Part shown: positions 1-9,628 of the stretch, piece by piece
Layout: the number at the start of each line of letters is the position of its first letter
Numbering within the stretch: position 1 is the stretch's first letter
Origin: SP5GCR1 sp965199685
GTDB taxonomy: Bacteria; Pseudomonadota; Gammaproteobacteria; Poriferisulfidales; Oxydemutatoraceae
NCBI GenBank assembly: GCA_965199685.1
Contig: OZ241323.1
Span: 2,542,001-2,606,000 of the forward strand
DNA: 64,000 bases
Reading direction: 5' to 3'
Program-made: the position numbers and the translations under genes
The notes under the pieces: model-generated
Database searches by the model: none
What the model saw: only the letters and a program-made list of their open reading frames with translations
Told to the model about the DNA's origin: nothing

Positions 1-69
1 TATGAACATGCGAAAAATTATATCAATAAAGGTTCTAACAATGCCGTAAACCAAATAAGGAGGGGGAAT

Positions 70-2922
70 ATGCCGATAAAGCCAATATCATCAACCTCGT
101 CGTTGAGAAAAGAGTTAGTGTCATCTCAGGACACGCCATCTAGTTTTGCGGGCAAACAAGTTCGCACTGGTGATCAACAAGGGTTCATCACCGAAACAAA
201 GTCATATTCGGGGCATGATGAAATTAAAGATATTCATGATCGCTCAATTGCGCCTTCGGATGACGGCGCGTCATTCATAACATCGGATGGGGACGATGAC
301 ACCACCAGTTTTCATTCAGCCGTAGAATTCTTGGAGGACAAGTTCCCGACAAACAGTGTTGAAACTCACGGCACAACCGAAAGCGAATCCTCACAAATAA
401 ATAGTGCCGATTATCACCAAGCTAGAGCAATCAATAAAGAGACTGTGAAAGATTTGGAAAATGCCAACCATGAACGGCTAAATCAATATATTAGGGATTT
501 TACTGATGTCTATGAGGGCACTGAGGGGACACATGGGATTACAGCTGATCTAAGGGAACCGCTGTATGCGATGGTAAATTACGGCGCAAAACTTGACAAA
601 GATATGCAACGCTTAGAGATGCTCGGCCAAAAATTACAGAATCAAGGATTATCCAAACGAGAAAGCTTGGAGATGAAAGCTTTGATGAATTGCAACAAGT
701 ATAACTTGTCTTTTGCACAAGGGTGGATATCCGCAACTATGGCACTCAGAGTTGATGCCGGCACAATGAATGAACCGACTGCAACATTATTGACCGCATT
801 ATCAAACCGTCTTGCCACACGGCACATGAATCTAGCCGATACGATTTCTCTTTATGAAGATAGATTACCTGCTAAAGAACCGTTAAGCCGTCGAGACCGT
901 ATAGAATATAGCCTCCTGACTGCCCGTGCCGGTCTTAGAGCATTTGATGCCATGATGCGTTCACAAAAGAACATTCGTCCGAATATGTTTGTGAAAATGA
1001 AAAGAACCCGTCGGTCTTTGGAAAAGCATTGCATAGAACTTGAGCAATCGGCTAGACTTGCCAGAGGCCGAATCAAGATTGATGTAAGCAATCCTCAACT
1101 TGAACTTGAATCCCCTGATGCCTGGACCGAGGACTTTGATTTAGTTAAAAACAAAGGACAAATTAGATTGCCGCCTCAAGCCGCCGAGCAGTTGAGCGGT
1201 GATTGGAACAAAAACCCGCCGGTCTTGGCTTTGCGCCACCCACACTTATCCCAGCGAGACATATTGCGACTTTTTATAACATTCCAATTAAAAAGAGAAG
1301 GCATAGATGTCACACAACTTCCTAAGTTTGAAACTATCTACGAACAGGCTTTGATAACCGAAATCAATCAAGGCGAATGGCCGATTATTGATAAATCTTT
1401 GCAGTTTAATGTCAACGGCAACAGACACACTTGCCGTAGCACAATTACTCCCGGTAGGCATTTGGTGGGGAGACTTCAGAAACCTTATAAAGACAACGGC
1501 ATCAGTTATGCGGATCGCCTGCAAGCCGACCATGCACCGAATATGGCACACACCCAATTAGTTGCCGAAGATGGAGAAACTCTATTTTCCGGTGTGCGAC
1601 ACGGAATACTCGATGCTTATGATTATGACGATAAGAGAGTTCGTAATTTTTCCGATGCACAACTTACCAGAATGGCTAAAGCTATTTACGACGATGAACA
1701 GCATAGGTTACGCGGCACCGACACCTCTACGCTGGAACAACAACTTCGGGCTGTAGAAGACAGCGAGGACGACGGACAGTCCTTGACCTTAACCAACAAC
1801 ACAGATTATTGGGGAGGTGTTGGCGGAGATCCCGAGTCTGTGAGCGCATTATCTTATAGAAAACGCTACCTTGAAAAACAAATAACATTAAGAAACGAAC
1901 ACGCACAAGAAATAGTCAGGGAAATTAAAAGCGACCCTAAAAGGCAGACGCATTATATCAACGAGATGCGTAATTTGGCATCTCGGAAGATGGCACGAGA
2001 GGTATTGAGTGCTACAGTAGTTTCCGACCCAGCTAAATTACAGGCTGCTTTGGACGGAAAAACCATTGATGTTACGATGAACTCAGTCGCTTTGGTGACA
2101 CCCGACTGGCTACGCCATATTGGGGGTTTTGCCAACGATGAGCGGCGTATGCTCAAACATCAGACTCAAGGCTTACAATCCCTAGCCAGCGGAAGTTCTC
2201 CCGACAATCCGCTGCGGTTGACAATCAAAGATGATAGCGGCCAACCCAGAGAGATCAAAGTAAATCTTAAGGTGCGTACTTTTAACTTCGGCGTGAACGA
2301 TTACGCAGTTGCTAAAACGGTTTTGCCGTCTCATTTCCCTGTTTGGCGTAATCTGATGGGTTGGGGGTTCTCCGCAGCTTTGAACGATCCGCAATTAGAA
2401 GAACTACTAGGTGCCCGAAATGACGGTGTATTAGGTGGGGCTGTAGCAGACAAACTGCAGAAACTTGAACAAAGCGATGACCCTAAAGTCCAGAAACGAG
2501 CGGTATTATTGAGAGAAACTGCCACTCAAGCAAGGCAAATTTGGAAAAATCGTTCTTTTTGGAGCGGTAATAACGAACCCTATAAAATGGTATCTAGGCT
2601 GGCGTTGACTAGTCATTTGATGGGTGAAACCTCCTTATTCAACTGCAAAAGCGGTAAAGACCGTACCGGGCAGCTGGATGCGGAAGTCAAATATCTGGCA
2701 GCGGTCGGACATGCGACTGGGCATATACCCGAACCCGATAGTGCACACACTGCCGAGTCGCGCAAAATGCGTACCACCTTTACACTGGATACCGGCAACT
2801 TGGAAATGCAGCGTATGAACACCGGCTTGCCAGGCTATAAACTCAGAAATATACCCGGTCTAAAGGCGATGTTGGAACAAGACACGCAAGCTAAATACGA
2901 AGGTGGTTCAGATCTTGTTTAA
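70..2922 (+). CDS. SopB/IpgD-type phosphoinositide phosphatase, putative type III effector
   Basis: 950 residues. Near the C-terminus is CKSGKDRTG starting at Cys859, a CX5R phosphatase active-site motif in the form typical of the secreted phosphoinositide phosphatases SopB (Salmonella) and IpgD (Shigella). About 120 residues earlier is FNFGVND (738-744), matching the other conserved motif of that family. Family members are injected into host cells and dephosphorylate inositol phospholipids. SopB is about 560 residues, so this protein has a long extra N-terminal part; its first 140 residues are Ser/Thr/Asp-rich and low in complexity, as in secretion and chaperone-binding regions. A strong Shine-Dalgarno (AAGGAGGGGG, about 57-66) supports the ATG at 70, but the frame stays open to base 1, so a longer protein is possible. 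No secretion gene is visible in the window. Family call confident; effector role inferred. Confidence 0.85.
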   Translation: MPIKPISSTSSLRKELVSSQDTPSSFAGKQVRTGDQQGFITETKSYSGHDEIKDIHDRSIAPSDDGASFITSDGDDDTTSFHSAVEFLEDKFPTNSVETHGTTESESSQINSADYHQARAINKETVKDLENANHERLNQYIRDFTDVYEGTEGTHGITADLREPLYAMVNYGAKLDKDMQRLEMLGQKLQNQGLSKRESLEMKALMNCNKYNLSFAQGWISATMALRVDAGTMNEPTATLLTALSNRLATRHMNLADTISLYEDRLPAKEPLSRRDRIEYSLLTARAGLRAFDAMMRSQKNIRPNMFVKMKRTRRSLEKHCIELEQSARLARGRIKIDVSNPQLELESPDAWTEDFDLVKNKGQIRLPPQAAEQLSGDWNKNPPVLALRHPHLSQRDILRLFITFQLKREGIDVTQLPKFETIYEQALITEINQGEWPIIDKSLQFNVNGNRHTCRSTITPGRHLVGRLQKPYKDNGISYADRLQADHAPNMAHTQLVAEDGETLFSGVRHGILDAYDYDDKRVRNFSDAQLTRMAKAIYDDEQHRLRGTDTSTLEQQLRAVEDSEDDGQSLTLTNNTDYWGGVGGDPESVSALSYRKRYLEKQITLRNEHAQEIVREIKSDPKRQTHYINEMRNLASRKMAREVLSATVVSDPAKLQAALDGKTIDVTMNSVALVTPDWLRHIGGFANDERRMLKHQTQGLQSLASGSSPDNPLRLTIKDDSGQPREIKVNLKVRTFNFGVNDYAVAKTVLPSHFPVWRNLMGWGFSAALNDPQLEELLGARNDGVLGGAVADKLQKLEQSDDPKVQKRAVLLRETATQARQIWKNRSFWSGNNEPYKMVSRLALTSHLMGETSLFNCKSGKDRTGQLDAEVKYLAAVGHATGHIPEPDSAHTAESRKMRTTFTLDTGNLEMQRMNTGLPGYKLRNIPGLKAMLEQDTQAKYEGGSDLV

Positions 2923-2996
2923 GCGATTTGATAAAACTATGTTATAGTAGCGATAAATATTCTTTAGCACAAGGAAACTATTTTTAATACGCGTGA

Positions 2997-3023
2997 GCTT
3001 CCACCTAAACCTTGGGTAGAAGC
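2997..3023. promoter_or_regulatory. Hairpin in the glnA leader
   Basis: Imperfect inverted repeat: GCTTC pairs with GAAGC, followed by one mismatch and ACC/GGT, about 33 bases before the glnA start. No T-run follows, so it is more likely a leader structure than a terminator. Function unknown. Confidence 0.35.
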
Positions 3024-3055
3024 ATAATATTCATATATTTACAGGAGTTTTAACA

Positions 3056-4468
3056 ATGTCGTTAGAAAATGTTCTAAAAATGATTAAAGACGAAAATATC
3101 AAATATGTAGATTTTCGTTTCACAGATACTAGAGGCAAGGAACAACATGTAACCGTGCCTGCCGAAATCGCCTGCGAAGACGGCTATTTAGCGGGAGGCA
3201 AGATGTTTGACGGTTCGTCTATTGCCGGATGGAAAGAAATCAATGATTCGGATATGCTTTTGATGCCTGATTTTGAGACCGCACAGATAGACTCGTTTTA
3301 TAACGATCTCACACTTTGTTTGCGTTGCGATATATTAGAACCCGAAACCAAACAGCCGTATAACAGAGACCCTCGCTCTATTGCAAAACGTGCCGAGCAG
3401 TACCTGAAAGAAACCGGCATCGCAGATGTTGCTTATTTCGGGCCAGAGCTTGAGTTTTTCGTATTTGATAGTGTTCGCTGGTTTAGTGCCCATAGAGGAT
3501 GCAGTTATAAAATTTATTCTTCCGAAGCGGTTTGGAGCAGTAATGAAAAATACGAAGGAGGAAATATCGGACACCGCCCTGGCATCAAAGGTGGCTATTT
3601 CCCAGTGCCTCCGGTTGATTCTTTGCAAGATATACGCTCGGCTATGTGTGAGGCAATGTCTGAGATGGGAGTGATAACCGAAGTGCATCACCATGAGGTC
3701 GGCACTGCCGGTCAATGTGAAATTGGAACCCGTTATGCTTCTTTGGTGAAACGAGGCGATATTAGTCAAATTCAAAAGTATGTGGTTCAAAATGTCGCTA
3801 ATAACTACGGTAAAACGGCAACTTTTATGCCCAAGCCGATAGTCGGTGACAACGGCACCGGCATGCACGTGCATCAGACTTTGTCTAAGGATGGCGAAAA
3901 TATATTTGCCGGCGATGGGTATGCAAACCTATCGGAGACCGCTCTGTTCTACATTGGTGGGATTCTAAAGCACGCGCGAGCAATCAATGCCTTTGCGAAT
4001 GCAGCCACCAATAGTTACAAGCGATTGGTGCCGGGGTTTGAAGCACCCGTCATGCTTGCTTATTCGGCACGCAACCGTTCGGCGGCTGTGCGGATACCGT
4101 ATGTGATCAATCCCAAAGCAAGGCGGATAGAGGTGCGTTTCCCTGATGCGGCAGGCAACCCTTATTTAACCTTCGTTGCTATGTTGATGGCAGGTCTAGA
4201 TGGCATACAAAACCGTATACATCCCGGCGAACCTATGAACAAAGATCTATATGAATTGTCCCCAGAAGAAGAAAAAGCGATACCGAAAGTCGCAGCTTCT
4301 TTGGACGAAGCATTGGATGCACTGGATGCAGACAGAGGCTTTTTAACAATGGGTGATGTGCTTACCGACGATGCGATAGACGGCTATATAGAACTAAAAA
4401 TGGAGGAAGTGTCTCGCCTACGGCAAGCAACCCATCCGGTTGAATTTGATATGTATTACAGCCTATAA
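3056..4468 (+). CDS. glnA: Glutamine synthetase type I
   Basis: Makes glutamine from glutamate, ammonia and ATP in the cytoplasm; the central nitrogen-assimilation enzyme. The 470 residues match the usual 469. Visible family motifs are MFDGSSIAGW near the N-terminus, the glutamate-binding NGTGMHVHQ loop, the ATP-binding KRLVPGFEAPV stretch, and NKDLYELSPEE with Tyr399, which corresponds to the adenylylated Tyr397 of the E. coli enzyme. This implies control by GlnE-type adenylylation. AGGAG about 8 bases upstream supports the ATG. It stands alone: no ntrB/ntrC follow, and the next genes are on the other strand beyond a repeat block. Confidence 0.97.
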   Translation: MSLENVLKMIKDENIKYVDFRFTDTRGKEQHVTVPAEIACEDGYLAGGKMFDGSSIAGWKEINDSDMLLMPDFETAQIDSFYNDLTLCLRCDILEPETKQPYNRDPRSIAKRAEQYLKETGIADVAYFGPELEFFVFDSVRWFSAHRGCSYKIYSSEAVWSSNEKYEGGNIGHRPGIKGGYFPVPPVDSLQDIRSAMCEAMSEMGVITEVHHHEVGTAGQCEIGTRYASLVKRGDISQIQKYVVQNVANNYGKTATFMPKPIVGDNGTGMHVHQTLSKDGENIFAGDGYANLSETALFYIGGILKHARAINAFANAATNSYKRLVPGFEAPVMLAYSARNRSAAVRIPYVINPKARRIEVRFPDAAGNPYLTFVAMLMAGLDGIQNRIHPGEPMNKDLYELSPEEEKAIPKVAASLDEALDALDADRGFLTMGDVLTDDAIDGYIELKMEEVSRLRQATHPVEFDMYYSL

Positions 4469-4474
4469 AATTAT

Positions 4475-4753
4475 TGCTGTTGCACAAATAGAACTGCCGT
4501 TTGTTGCCGTTGCAACAAACGGCGTAACATTGTATAGAACCTTAACGTGAGTATGTAGGTCGGACAAGCTAAGGCTTGTCCTAAATGGTGGGTACACAAA
4601 AAACCATCCCGTCAGGTAGAATCGCCGATTGACCTACTGGTTCAATCGGCGTGACATCGTGCAGAACCTTAACATGATTGTTAAATGCATGCATCACAAA
4701 ATGCATAGGCCTGACACCCCTCCACAGGAGGGGAATACCACTTTTCAACAGCC
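4475..4753 (-). repeat. Composite intergenic repeat with several hairpins
   Basis: This fills the gap between the convergent glnA and DUF2069 genes. It holds a perfect 12-bp stem-loop GCCGTTTGTTGC/GCAACAAACGGC (4496-4523, loop CGTT), a second hairpin with CGCCGATTGA/TCAATCGGCG (4623-4651), a CCCCTCC/GGAGGGG hairpin (about 4717-4733) and one MITE-type end, CTTTTCAACAGCC (about 4741-4751). The whole block is a reverse-complement copy of the block at 21740-22009. The hairpins might act as terminators for the convergent genes, but they lack T-tracts. Confidence 0.8.
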
Positions 4754-4764
4754 TCACGTTTAGC

Positions 4765-5106
4765 CTAGCCAGCATTGGCTTTTAAGTAGACCAGCAGAGC
4801 AACAAACCATACGGTTGCAGCGATAGTCTGCAACCAGCCGTATAAAATAACACCGGCAGCAATATCTATTAAGCCAAGCGAGAAATAAACGAGTGCCAAT
4901 AACGCAGCAAGTTGACAGCTTTTGCTACGACCGTGCAACAGTCCTCGTAATACTGCGAGTAAAGGAAGACCTAATAGCAGCAGAGGGATCATCCGTGGTA
5001 TGCTTTCGGGAGGATTAATCCATGCATTCCACGCGACCAGCACACTCAATAACATCAAGTAGGCTGCCAGCGAAGTGAACCAGGCAATATTTTTAATTGA
5101 TATCAC
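4765..5106 (-). CDS. DUF2069-type small inner-membrane protein
   Basis: Small hydrophobic protein with about four predicted membrane segments. It resembles the DUF2069 family, which commonly sits beside wrbA in gammaproteobacteria; its function is unknown. I place the start at the GTG at 5106: its bases overlap the wrbA stop (GTGA), which fits translational coupling and gives 113 residues beginning MISIKNIAWF. An ATG at 5154 would force a 52-base overlap with wrbA. Ends next to the composite repeat. Confidence 0.7.
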   Translation of the reverse strand: MISIKNIAWFTSLAAYLMLLSVLVAWNAWINPPESIPRMIPLLLLGLPLLAVLRGLLHGRSKSCQLAALLALVYFSLGLIDIAAGVILYGWLQTIAATVWFVALLVYLKANAG

Positions 5107-5711
5107 TGTTGCGATAAAGCCAACTTTGCAATACGCTCGCCAAATACACGGCACAATTCGCTCTCGTCGTCGTCCACTGTACGGTTCGCTTGTTTGCCCG
5201 CTACATGACTAGGTCCGTAGGGTGTACCGCCGCTTTGCGTACGATTCAGTGCGGTTTCGGTATAAGGTAATCCGCATAGAATCATTCCGTGATGGAATAA
5301 CGGTAACATCATTGAAATCAGCGTGGTTTCTTGGCCACCGTGCATACTTGATGTAGACGTAAATACACCGGCAGGCTTACCGACCAAAGCACCGTTTAAC
5401 CATAAACTTGTAGTTTGGTCTAAGAAATGCTTTAGCGGTGCAGCCATATTGCCGAAATGAGTCGGGCTCCCTAACACCAATCCATCGCAATCTGCCAACT
5501 CTTCAAGCGTTATATAAGGCGGACCTTCTTTAGGAATAGCAGTTTGATTACTATGCAGGGTTTGATCATCGTGTTGGGTGATAGCAGGCACCGTGCGCAG
5601 TTTTGCTTGCGCTCCGTCAACGCTTTCAACACCGCGTGCAATCAAACGCGCCATTTGTTCGGTGGCACCGTGCACGCTGTAATAAACAATAAGTATCCGG
5701 CAATTTTTCAC
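5103..5711 (-). CDS. wrbA: WrbA-type NAD(P)H:quinone oxidoreductase (flavodoxin-like)
   Basis: FMN protein expected to reduce quinones by two electrons and limit oxidative stress. The N-terminus (ILIVYYSVHGATEQMA) is the flavodoxin phosphate-binding strand-loop. LGSPTHFGNMAAPLKHFLD and FTSTSSMHGGQETT are WrbA family blocks, and the 202 residues match the usual ~200. The start is GTG at 5711. It is followed by, and translationally coupled to, the DUF2069 gene. The GLPYTE...GGTPYGPSHVAG region also fits WrbA. Confidence 0.92.
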   Translation of the reverse strand: MKNCRILIVYYSVHGATEQMARLIARGVESVDGAQAKLRTVPAITQHDDQTLHSNQTAIPKEGPPYITLEELADCDGLVLGSPTHFGNMAAPLKHFLDQTTSLWLNGALVGKPAGVFTSTSSMHGGQETTLISMMLPLFHHGMILCGLPYTETALNRTQSGGTPYGPSHVAGKQANRTVDDDESELCRVFGERIAKLALSQQ

Positions 5712-5773
5712 TGAAATGATTACTAGGCTAATTTATATTTTATACATCATATACTAATTTGTTTATACTATGT

Positions 5774-6757
5774 CTAGATTACTCGCCTAAGAATTCGATC
5801 AACCATTTTTGTACAATCTCGATGCGTAGAATGCACCAAAAACTGATACGCAGCTCTAACACAGCAAGGAGAGACCATATATAGGTTTAGATCATTTTTT
5901 TTGTATAGTTCAAAAGGTACGCGGTCTATCGGGATATATCGACCAGTTTCTCTAGCCAAGAGAATAGTTGCCTGCTTCCACTTATGTGCCGCCGAAGGGG
6001 TAAGCATATATGCCATGCCCGAAGTCAAGTAAAAATGGTGTTCCGATGTTTTCTTATACGGTGGAACAATATAATGCTTGCGAGTGACTTTATGCCACGA
6101 GCACTTATCTTGATCAGGTAATCCCCCTATTTCGCACGCTAGGTTCACTATTTGTAACCATAACTCTATTATATGTGCTGATTGTTCAGATGTTTCACTA
6201 TTTGTTTTGCGCAATCTCTTAAAAAAAAGTTTCATGAATTTTATGATTATCAAACGAACAATAAATGGATTTAATAGAGGGTAATATTTTTTATAGCGTA
6301 TCAGCTTATATAAACCAAAAAATGTAGAGTCATAGAGTTCCCACATTATTTGGCGAATATACAGTGTAAGGCTAGAGAGCATCAAAACATCCCAGGGCAC
6401 TTCCTCGGCAACTTTTAATATACTAGGAAATGTAGACAATATTTGGACATCATCTTCCAATATACAAGCATGCCGAACATTATGTTTTATAAGTAAATTC
6501 TGGGCTTTAATATGGCTTAACAAACAGCCCAACTTTCCGTCATTGGAGTTTTTTTTGTATAAAAACTCCATATCAGTTTTATCAATATCTAACCACCTAG
6601 CAATTTTTGTACGATATGCCTTAGAATTTAGGTTGTGCTTGTCAATGGCTTCTACAAACCGATATTTAAGATTCAAAGCATCAAGCTGCCTTCGCATATA
6701 TAATTTTCTTTCCGGGGTACGTTTTAGGTTGATGATGTAAATAGGAGGATAAGGCAT
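5774..6757 (-). CDS. Glycosyltransferase family 25 (LOS/LPS-type)
   Basis: 327 residues. The N-terminus IYIINLKRTPERK and the block ACILEDDVQI (metal-binding acidic cluster) are hallmarks of family 25 transferases, which add galactose or related sugars to lipooligosaccharide cores. C-terminal residues 130-200 contain an AT-rich, basic insertion rich in Tyr, Leu and Lys. It stands alone between wrbA and a small membrane gene. A relative with the same N-terminal layout lies at 15893-17329, so the organism has at least two. The exact sugar donor and acceptor cannot be told. Confidence 0.85.
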   Translation of the reverse strand: MPYPPIYIINLKRTPERKLYMRRQLDALNLKYRFVEAIDKHNLNSKAYRTKIARWLDIDKTDMEFLYKKNSNDGKLGCLLSHIKAQNLLIKHNVRHACILEDDVQILSTFPSILKVAEEVPWDVLMLSSLTLYIRQIMWELYDSTFFGLYKLIRYKKYYPLLNPFIVRLIIIKFMKLFFKRLRKTNSETSEQSAHIIELWLQIVNLACEIGGLPDQDKCSWHKVTRKHYIVPPYKKTSEHHFYLTSGMAYMLTPSAAHKWKQATILLARETGRYIPIDRVPFELYKKNDLNLYMVSPCCVRAAYQFLVHSTHRDCTKMVDRILRRVI

Positions 6758-6831
6758 TGTCTGAAATTTCTCATTGGATAGAACTATAGAATATAACTTA
6801 TAATTATTAAAATATTATTGTAACACTACGA

Positions 6832-7152
6832 GTGAAAAACACAGTCATGATTCGTCAAATAGGTCTTCTAAGGTTGATGCTTTATGTAGCGGGCTTGCTC
6901 GTTATTATTTTTCTACCAGAACCGGGGGTGCAAACCGATGTTGAGTGGCCTGCAATACTAACTACGGTGGTAGTGCCAGCACTTGCCCCGATTATTTTCA
7001 TGGTGATTTTATTTGACCTTGTCGTGTCCAAAGTAGTAAACAAAGGAAATGAAAACCCAATGCCAGCAGCTAAATTTTTTTGGGTTGGCTTAGCCATTGC
7101 ACTGATCATTCTCTTAAGATGGCTACCTTATCTGCTTTCGCTCACATACTAA
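6832..7152 (+). CDS. Small membrane protein of unknown function
   Basis: 106 residues with about three hydrophobic segments (roughly 10-28, 37-65 and 80-104) separated by short charged loops. I do not recognise a family. The start is GTG at 6832 or ATG at 6847 (MIRQIGLLRL); neither has a clear Shine-Dalgarno. It converges on mrcA, 9 bases away. Hydrophobicity and lack of an overlapping gene support it being real. Confidence 0.55.
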   Translation: MKNTVMIRQIGLLRLMLYVAGLLVIIFLPEPGVQTDVEWPAILTTVVVPALAPIIFMVILFDLVVSKVVNKGNENPMPAAKFFWVGLAIALIILLRWLPYLLSLTY

Positions 7153-7161
7153 TCCGAATAA

Positions 7162-9585
7162 TCAAAAAAGTTTTTCCAAATTCTCCTCTTTGTCTTTGCT
7201 CCCCGGCAAAGGCGCAATTTCCTTAGGTAAGTAATTCCTTCTAAAAGTTTCCGATATCGCATTGGCATCGCTGGGGTGCGCAAGCACGCCAGTTTGTGCG
7301 TCTACTTTTGCACTAATAATCTCGGGAGGTCTATAAAATAAGGTTTCGTCTTTCCCGGACAGAACTTTCTCCATAAAATCTATCCAAATAGGTAATGCTG
7401 CAACCGATCCCGCCTCGCGATCCCCTAACGGTTGCTGATTGTCAAAACCAACCCAAACGGTGCAGACTATATCGCGGTTAAAACCTGAAAACCAAGCGTC
7501 GTGTTGGTTGTTGGTTGTGCCGGTCTTGCCAGCGATGTCGCTACGTTTTAAGGTGCGGTAAGCTTTGCGCCCGGTGCCTAATTGGGCCACACTTTGTAGC
7601 ATACTGGATAACTGGTAAGCAATATCAGGTGGAATGACTCTAGGCATAAATTGTGTTGCATCATCCGAGATTGCAGTCTCCGATACGATTTCCGTCGCTA
7701 CTTCGTTGCTAGTGTTTTCTTGGTAACAATTTTCGGCACAAGGTTGCGGTGGAGATGCTTCAAAGATCGGCTTTTCGTTAGCGTATATTTTTTCGATAAA
7801 ATAAGGCGTAATCAAAAACCCACTGTTGGCAAATGCCGCATAGCCGCGTGCAATTTCTAGAGGTGTTGCCACACCCGAACCCAATGCCACCGTTAAATTA
7901 TAAGGATGATCCTTACGCTCAAAACCAAAGCGCATGATGTAGTCCAAAGTTTTTCTTAACCCTAGCGCATCTACTAATTTCACCGAAACCATATTGCGCG
8001 AATGGGTGAGTGCTTCTCGAAGACGTGTGGGACCGAAAAATTTACCGCTATAATTCTCAGGGCGCCAATCTTGCCTGGAAAATGTCTCGCTAAACACCAC
8101 TGGTGTATCGTTGACTATCGTTGCCGGCGTATAACCTTCCGACAATGCAGCCGAATAAATAAAAGGCTTGAAACTGGAACCCGGTTGTCGCTTTGCTTGG
8201 GTTACACGATTGAACTTACTCTGATAAAAATCAAAACCACCGGTCAATGCAAGCACTGCACCAGTATTCGGATTCAACGCGACCAACGCGCCTTCAACTT
8301 CCGGAATCTGCATCAGCTGTCGTTGTCCTTCGTCTTGCTGTAGAAGCCATACGATATCGCCTTTTTGTGCTAGTTTTGTAGCATCTTCTAACTTTGGCCC
8401 CACATAATTTTGATTGAGGTAAGGTTGCCACTGCCAACTTGGGCGCGTGAGTGTAGTCTCTAGTTCGCCTTTAGGGATCACTTGTATCGTCTCTTTAGCC
8501 GACTCCAATACAATCGCCGGTATAAGTCCTCCCACTTTAGGTAGATTTCTTAATTCTTTTTCCAGTGCCTCGGGATTACTTAGGACTTCAGCCGCAATTT
8601 GTTCCTTGACACCGCGCCAACCGTGGCGACGGTCATAGTCAAGTAGCCCACGTCTTAAACTGGCTTGAGCTTCTTGTTGCATCGTTAGACGAACGGTGGT
8701 GTATACATCAAAACCATCAGAATAGGCTTTGTCTCCGTATTGCTCAACCATGTAGGCACGTACCATCTCAGCAACATAGGGAGCGTCTAATTCTACTTTG
8801 ATATCGTACTCGGCTGCGGTAATCGGTGTTGCCATCGCCGTTTCATATTCGGCTGAAGAAATCATTTCCAGTTTGAGCATACGCCCTAGGACATAAGTCC
8901 GACGCTCCAGTGCCTTTTGAGGATTGGCAAGCGGATTATATATTGAAGGAGCTTTGGGCAAACCGGCGATCATCGCATTTTGAGCCAAAGTCAATTCGCC
9001 GATATTTTTTCCATAGTAGATTTCGGCAGCAGCAGCAATGCCATAAGCTCGTTTACCCATAAAAATTTTATTCAGATACAAATTGAGTATTTCTTCTTTG
9101 CTGAGCAAACGCTCAATAATCAGGGCGAGGTAAATCTCCTTTATTTTTCGCTCATAGGTGCGCTGGTTGGTCAAGAAAAAGTTGCGCGCGAGTTGCATGG
9201 TAATCGTACTACCGCCCTGGGTGCGCTGACCTGTTTCTATTAAATTGATGGCGGCGCGTATCAAGCCTTCGTAATCTACGCCTAGATGTTCGTAAAAACG
9301 ATCATCCTCGGCAGCGATGAAAGCGTCTATGATTTGACTAGGCACCTCTGCTATATCAATAGGCACACGACGCTTATCACCGAAAACCGCAATAAGGTTA
9401 CCCTCGGAGGTATAAACTCTGAGCGGTGTTTGCACCCGAATCGTTCTAATTTCTTCCAACGACGGGAGTTCCGGCGCAATATAGATGTATACTGCTACAA
9501 CGACAACAACACCCAGGGTGAGTGTTGCGGTAATAAATAGTAGTAATCGTTTTATGAATTTGAACACGATAGGTACATAGAGCAA
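7162..9585 (-). CDS. mrcA: Penicillin-binding protein 1A (bifunctional peptidoglycan synthase)
   Basis: 807 residues. Order: an N-terminal signal anchor (about 10-30); a family 51 transglycosylase domain with catalytic Glu93 in AAEDDRFYEH and the GGSTITMQLARN block; an OB-like linker; and a transpeptidase with the SxxK serine at 470 (GSSFKP), SRN, and KTGTT at Lys687. It polymerises and cross-links murein at the inner membrane. It is divergent from aroK with only 43 bases between the genes. In many gammaproteobacteria pilMNOPQ separates these two, so its absence here is notable. Confidence 0.96.
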   Translation of the reverse strand: MLYVPIVFKFIKRLLLFITATLTLGVVVVVAVYIYIAPELPSLEEIRTIRVQTPLRVYTSEGNLIAVFGDKRRVPIDIAEVPSQIIDAFIAAEDDRFYEHLGVDYEGLIRAAINLIETGQRTQGGSTITMQLARNFFLTNQRTYERKIKEIYLALIIERLLSKEEILNLYLNKIFMGKRAYGIAAAAEIYYGKNIGELTLAQNAMIAGLPKAPSIYNPLANPQKALERRTYVLGRMLKLEMISSAEYETAMATPITAAEYDIKVELDAPYVAEMVRAYMVEQYGDKAYSDGFDVYTTVRLTMQQEAQASLRRGLLDYDRRHGWRGVKEQIAAEVLSNPEALEKELRNLPKVGGLIPAIVLESAKETIQVIPKGELETTLTRPSWQWQPYLNQNYVGPKLEDATKLAQKGDIVWLLQQDEGQRQLMQIPEVEGALVALNPNTGAVLALTGGFDFYQSKFNRVTQAKRQPGSSFKPFIYSAALSEGYTPATIVNDTPVVFSETFSRQDWRPENYSGKFFGPTRLREALTHSRNMVSVKLVDALGLRKTLDYIMRFGFERKDHPYNLTVALGSGVATPLEIARGYAAFANSGFLITPYFIEKIYANEKPIFEASPPQPCAENCYQENTSNEVATEIVSETAISDDATQFMPRVIPPDIAYQLSSMLQSVAQLGTGRKAYRTLKRSDIAGKTGTTNNQHDAWFSGFNRDIVCTVWVGFDNQQPLGDREAGSVAALPIWIDFMEKVLSGKDETLFYRPPEIISAKVDAQTGVLAHPSDANAISETFRRNYLPKEIAPLPGSKDKEENLEKLF

Positions 9586-9628
9586 TAAACTAAATTGGGC
9601 ATAATCTCAATTTTAGCACAGAGCATAA

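Noticed and set aside
2928..2960. glnA promoter TTGATA...TATAGT
   Set aside because: The spacing between candidate boxes is wrong (9 or 20 bases), so no promoter is called.
3335..3874. 179-residue frame opposite glnA
   Set aside because: Shadow of glnA on the other strand; no start context or family features.
4496..4523. Perfect hairpin after glnA as an intrinsic terminator
   Set aside because: No T-tract follows, and the same hairpin occurs at non-terminal sites elsewhere; kept as a repeat module.
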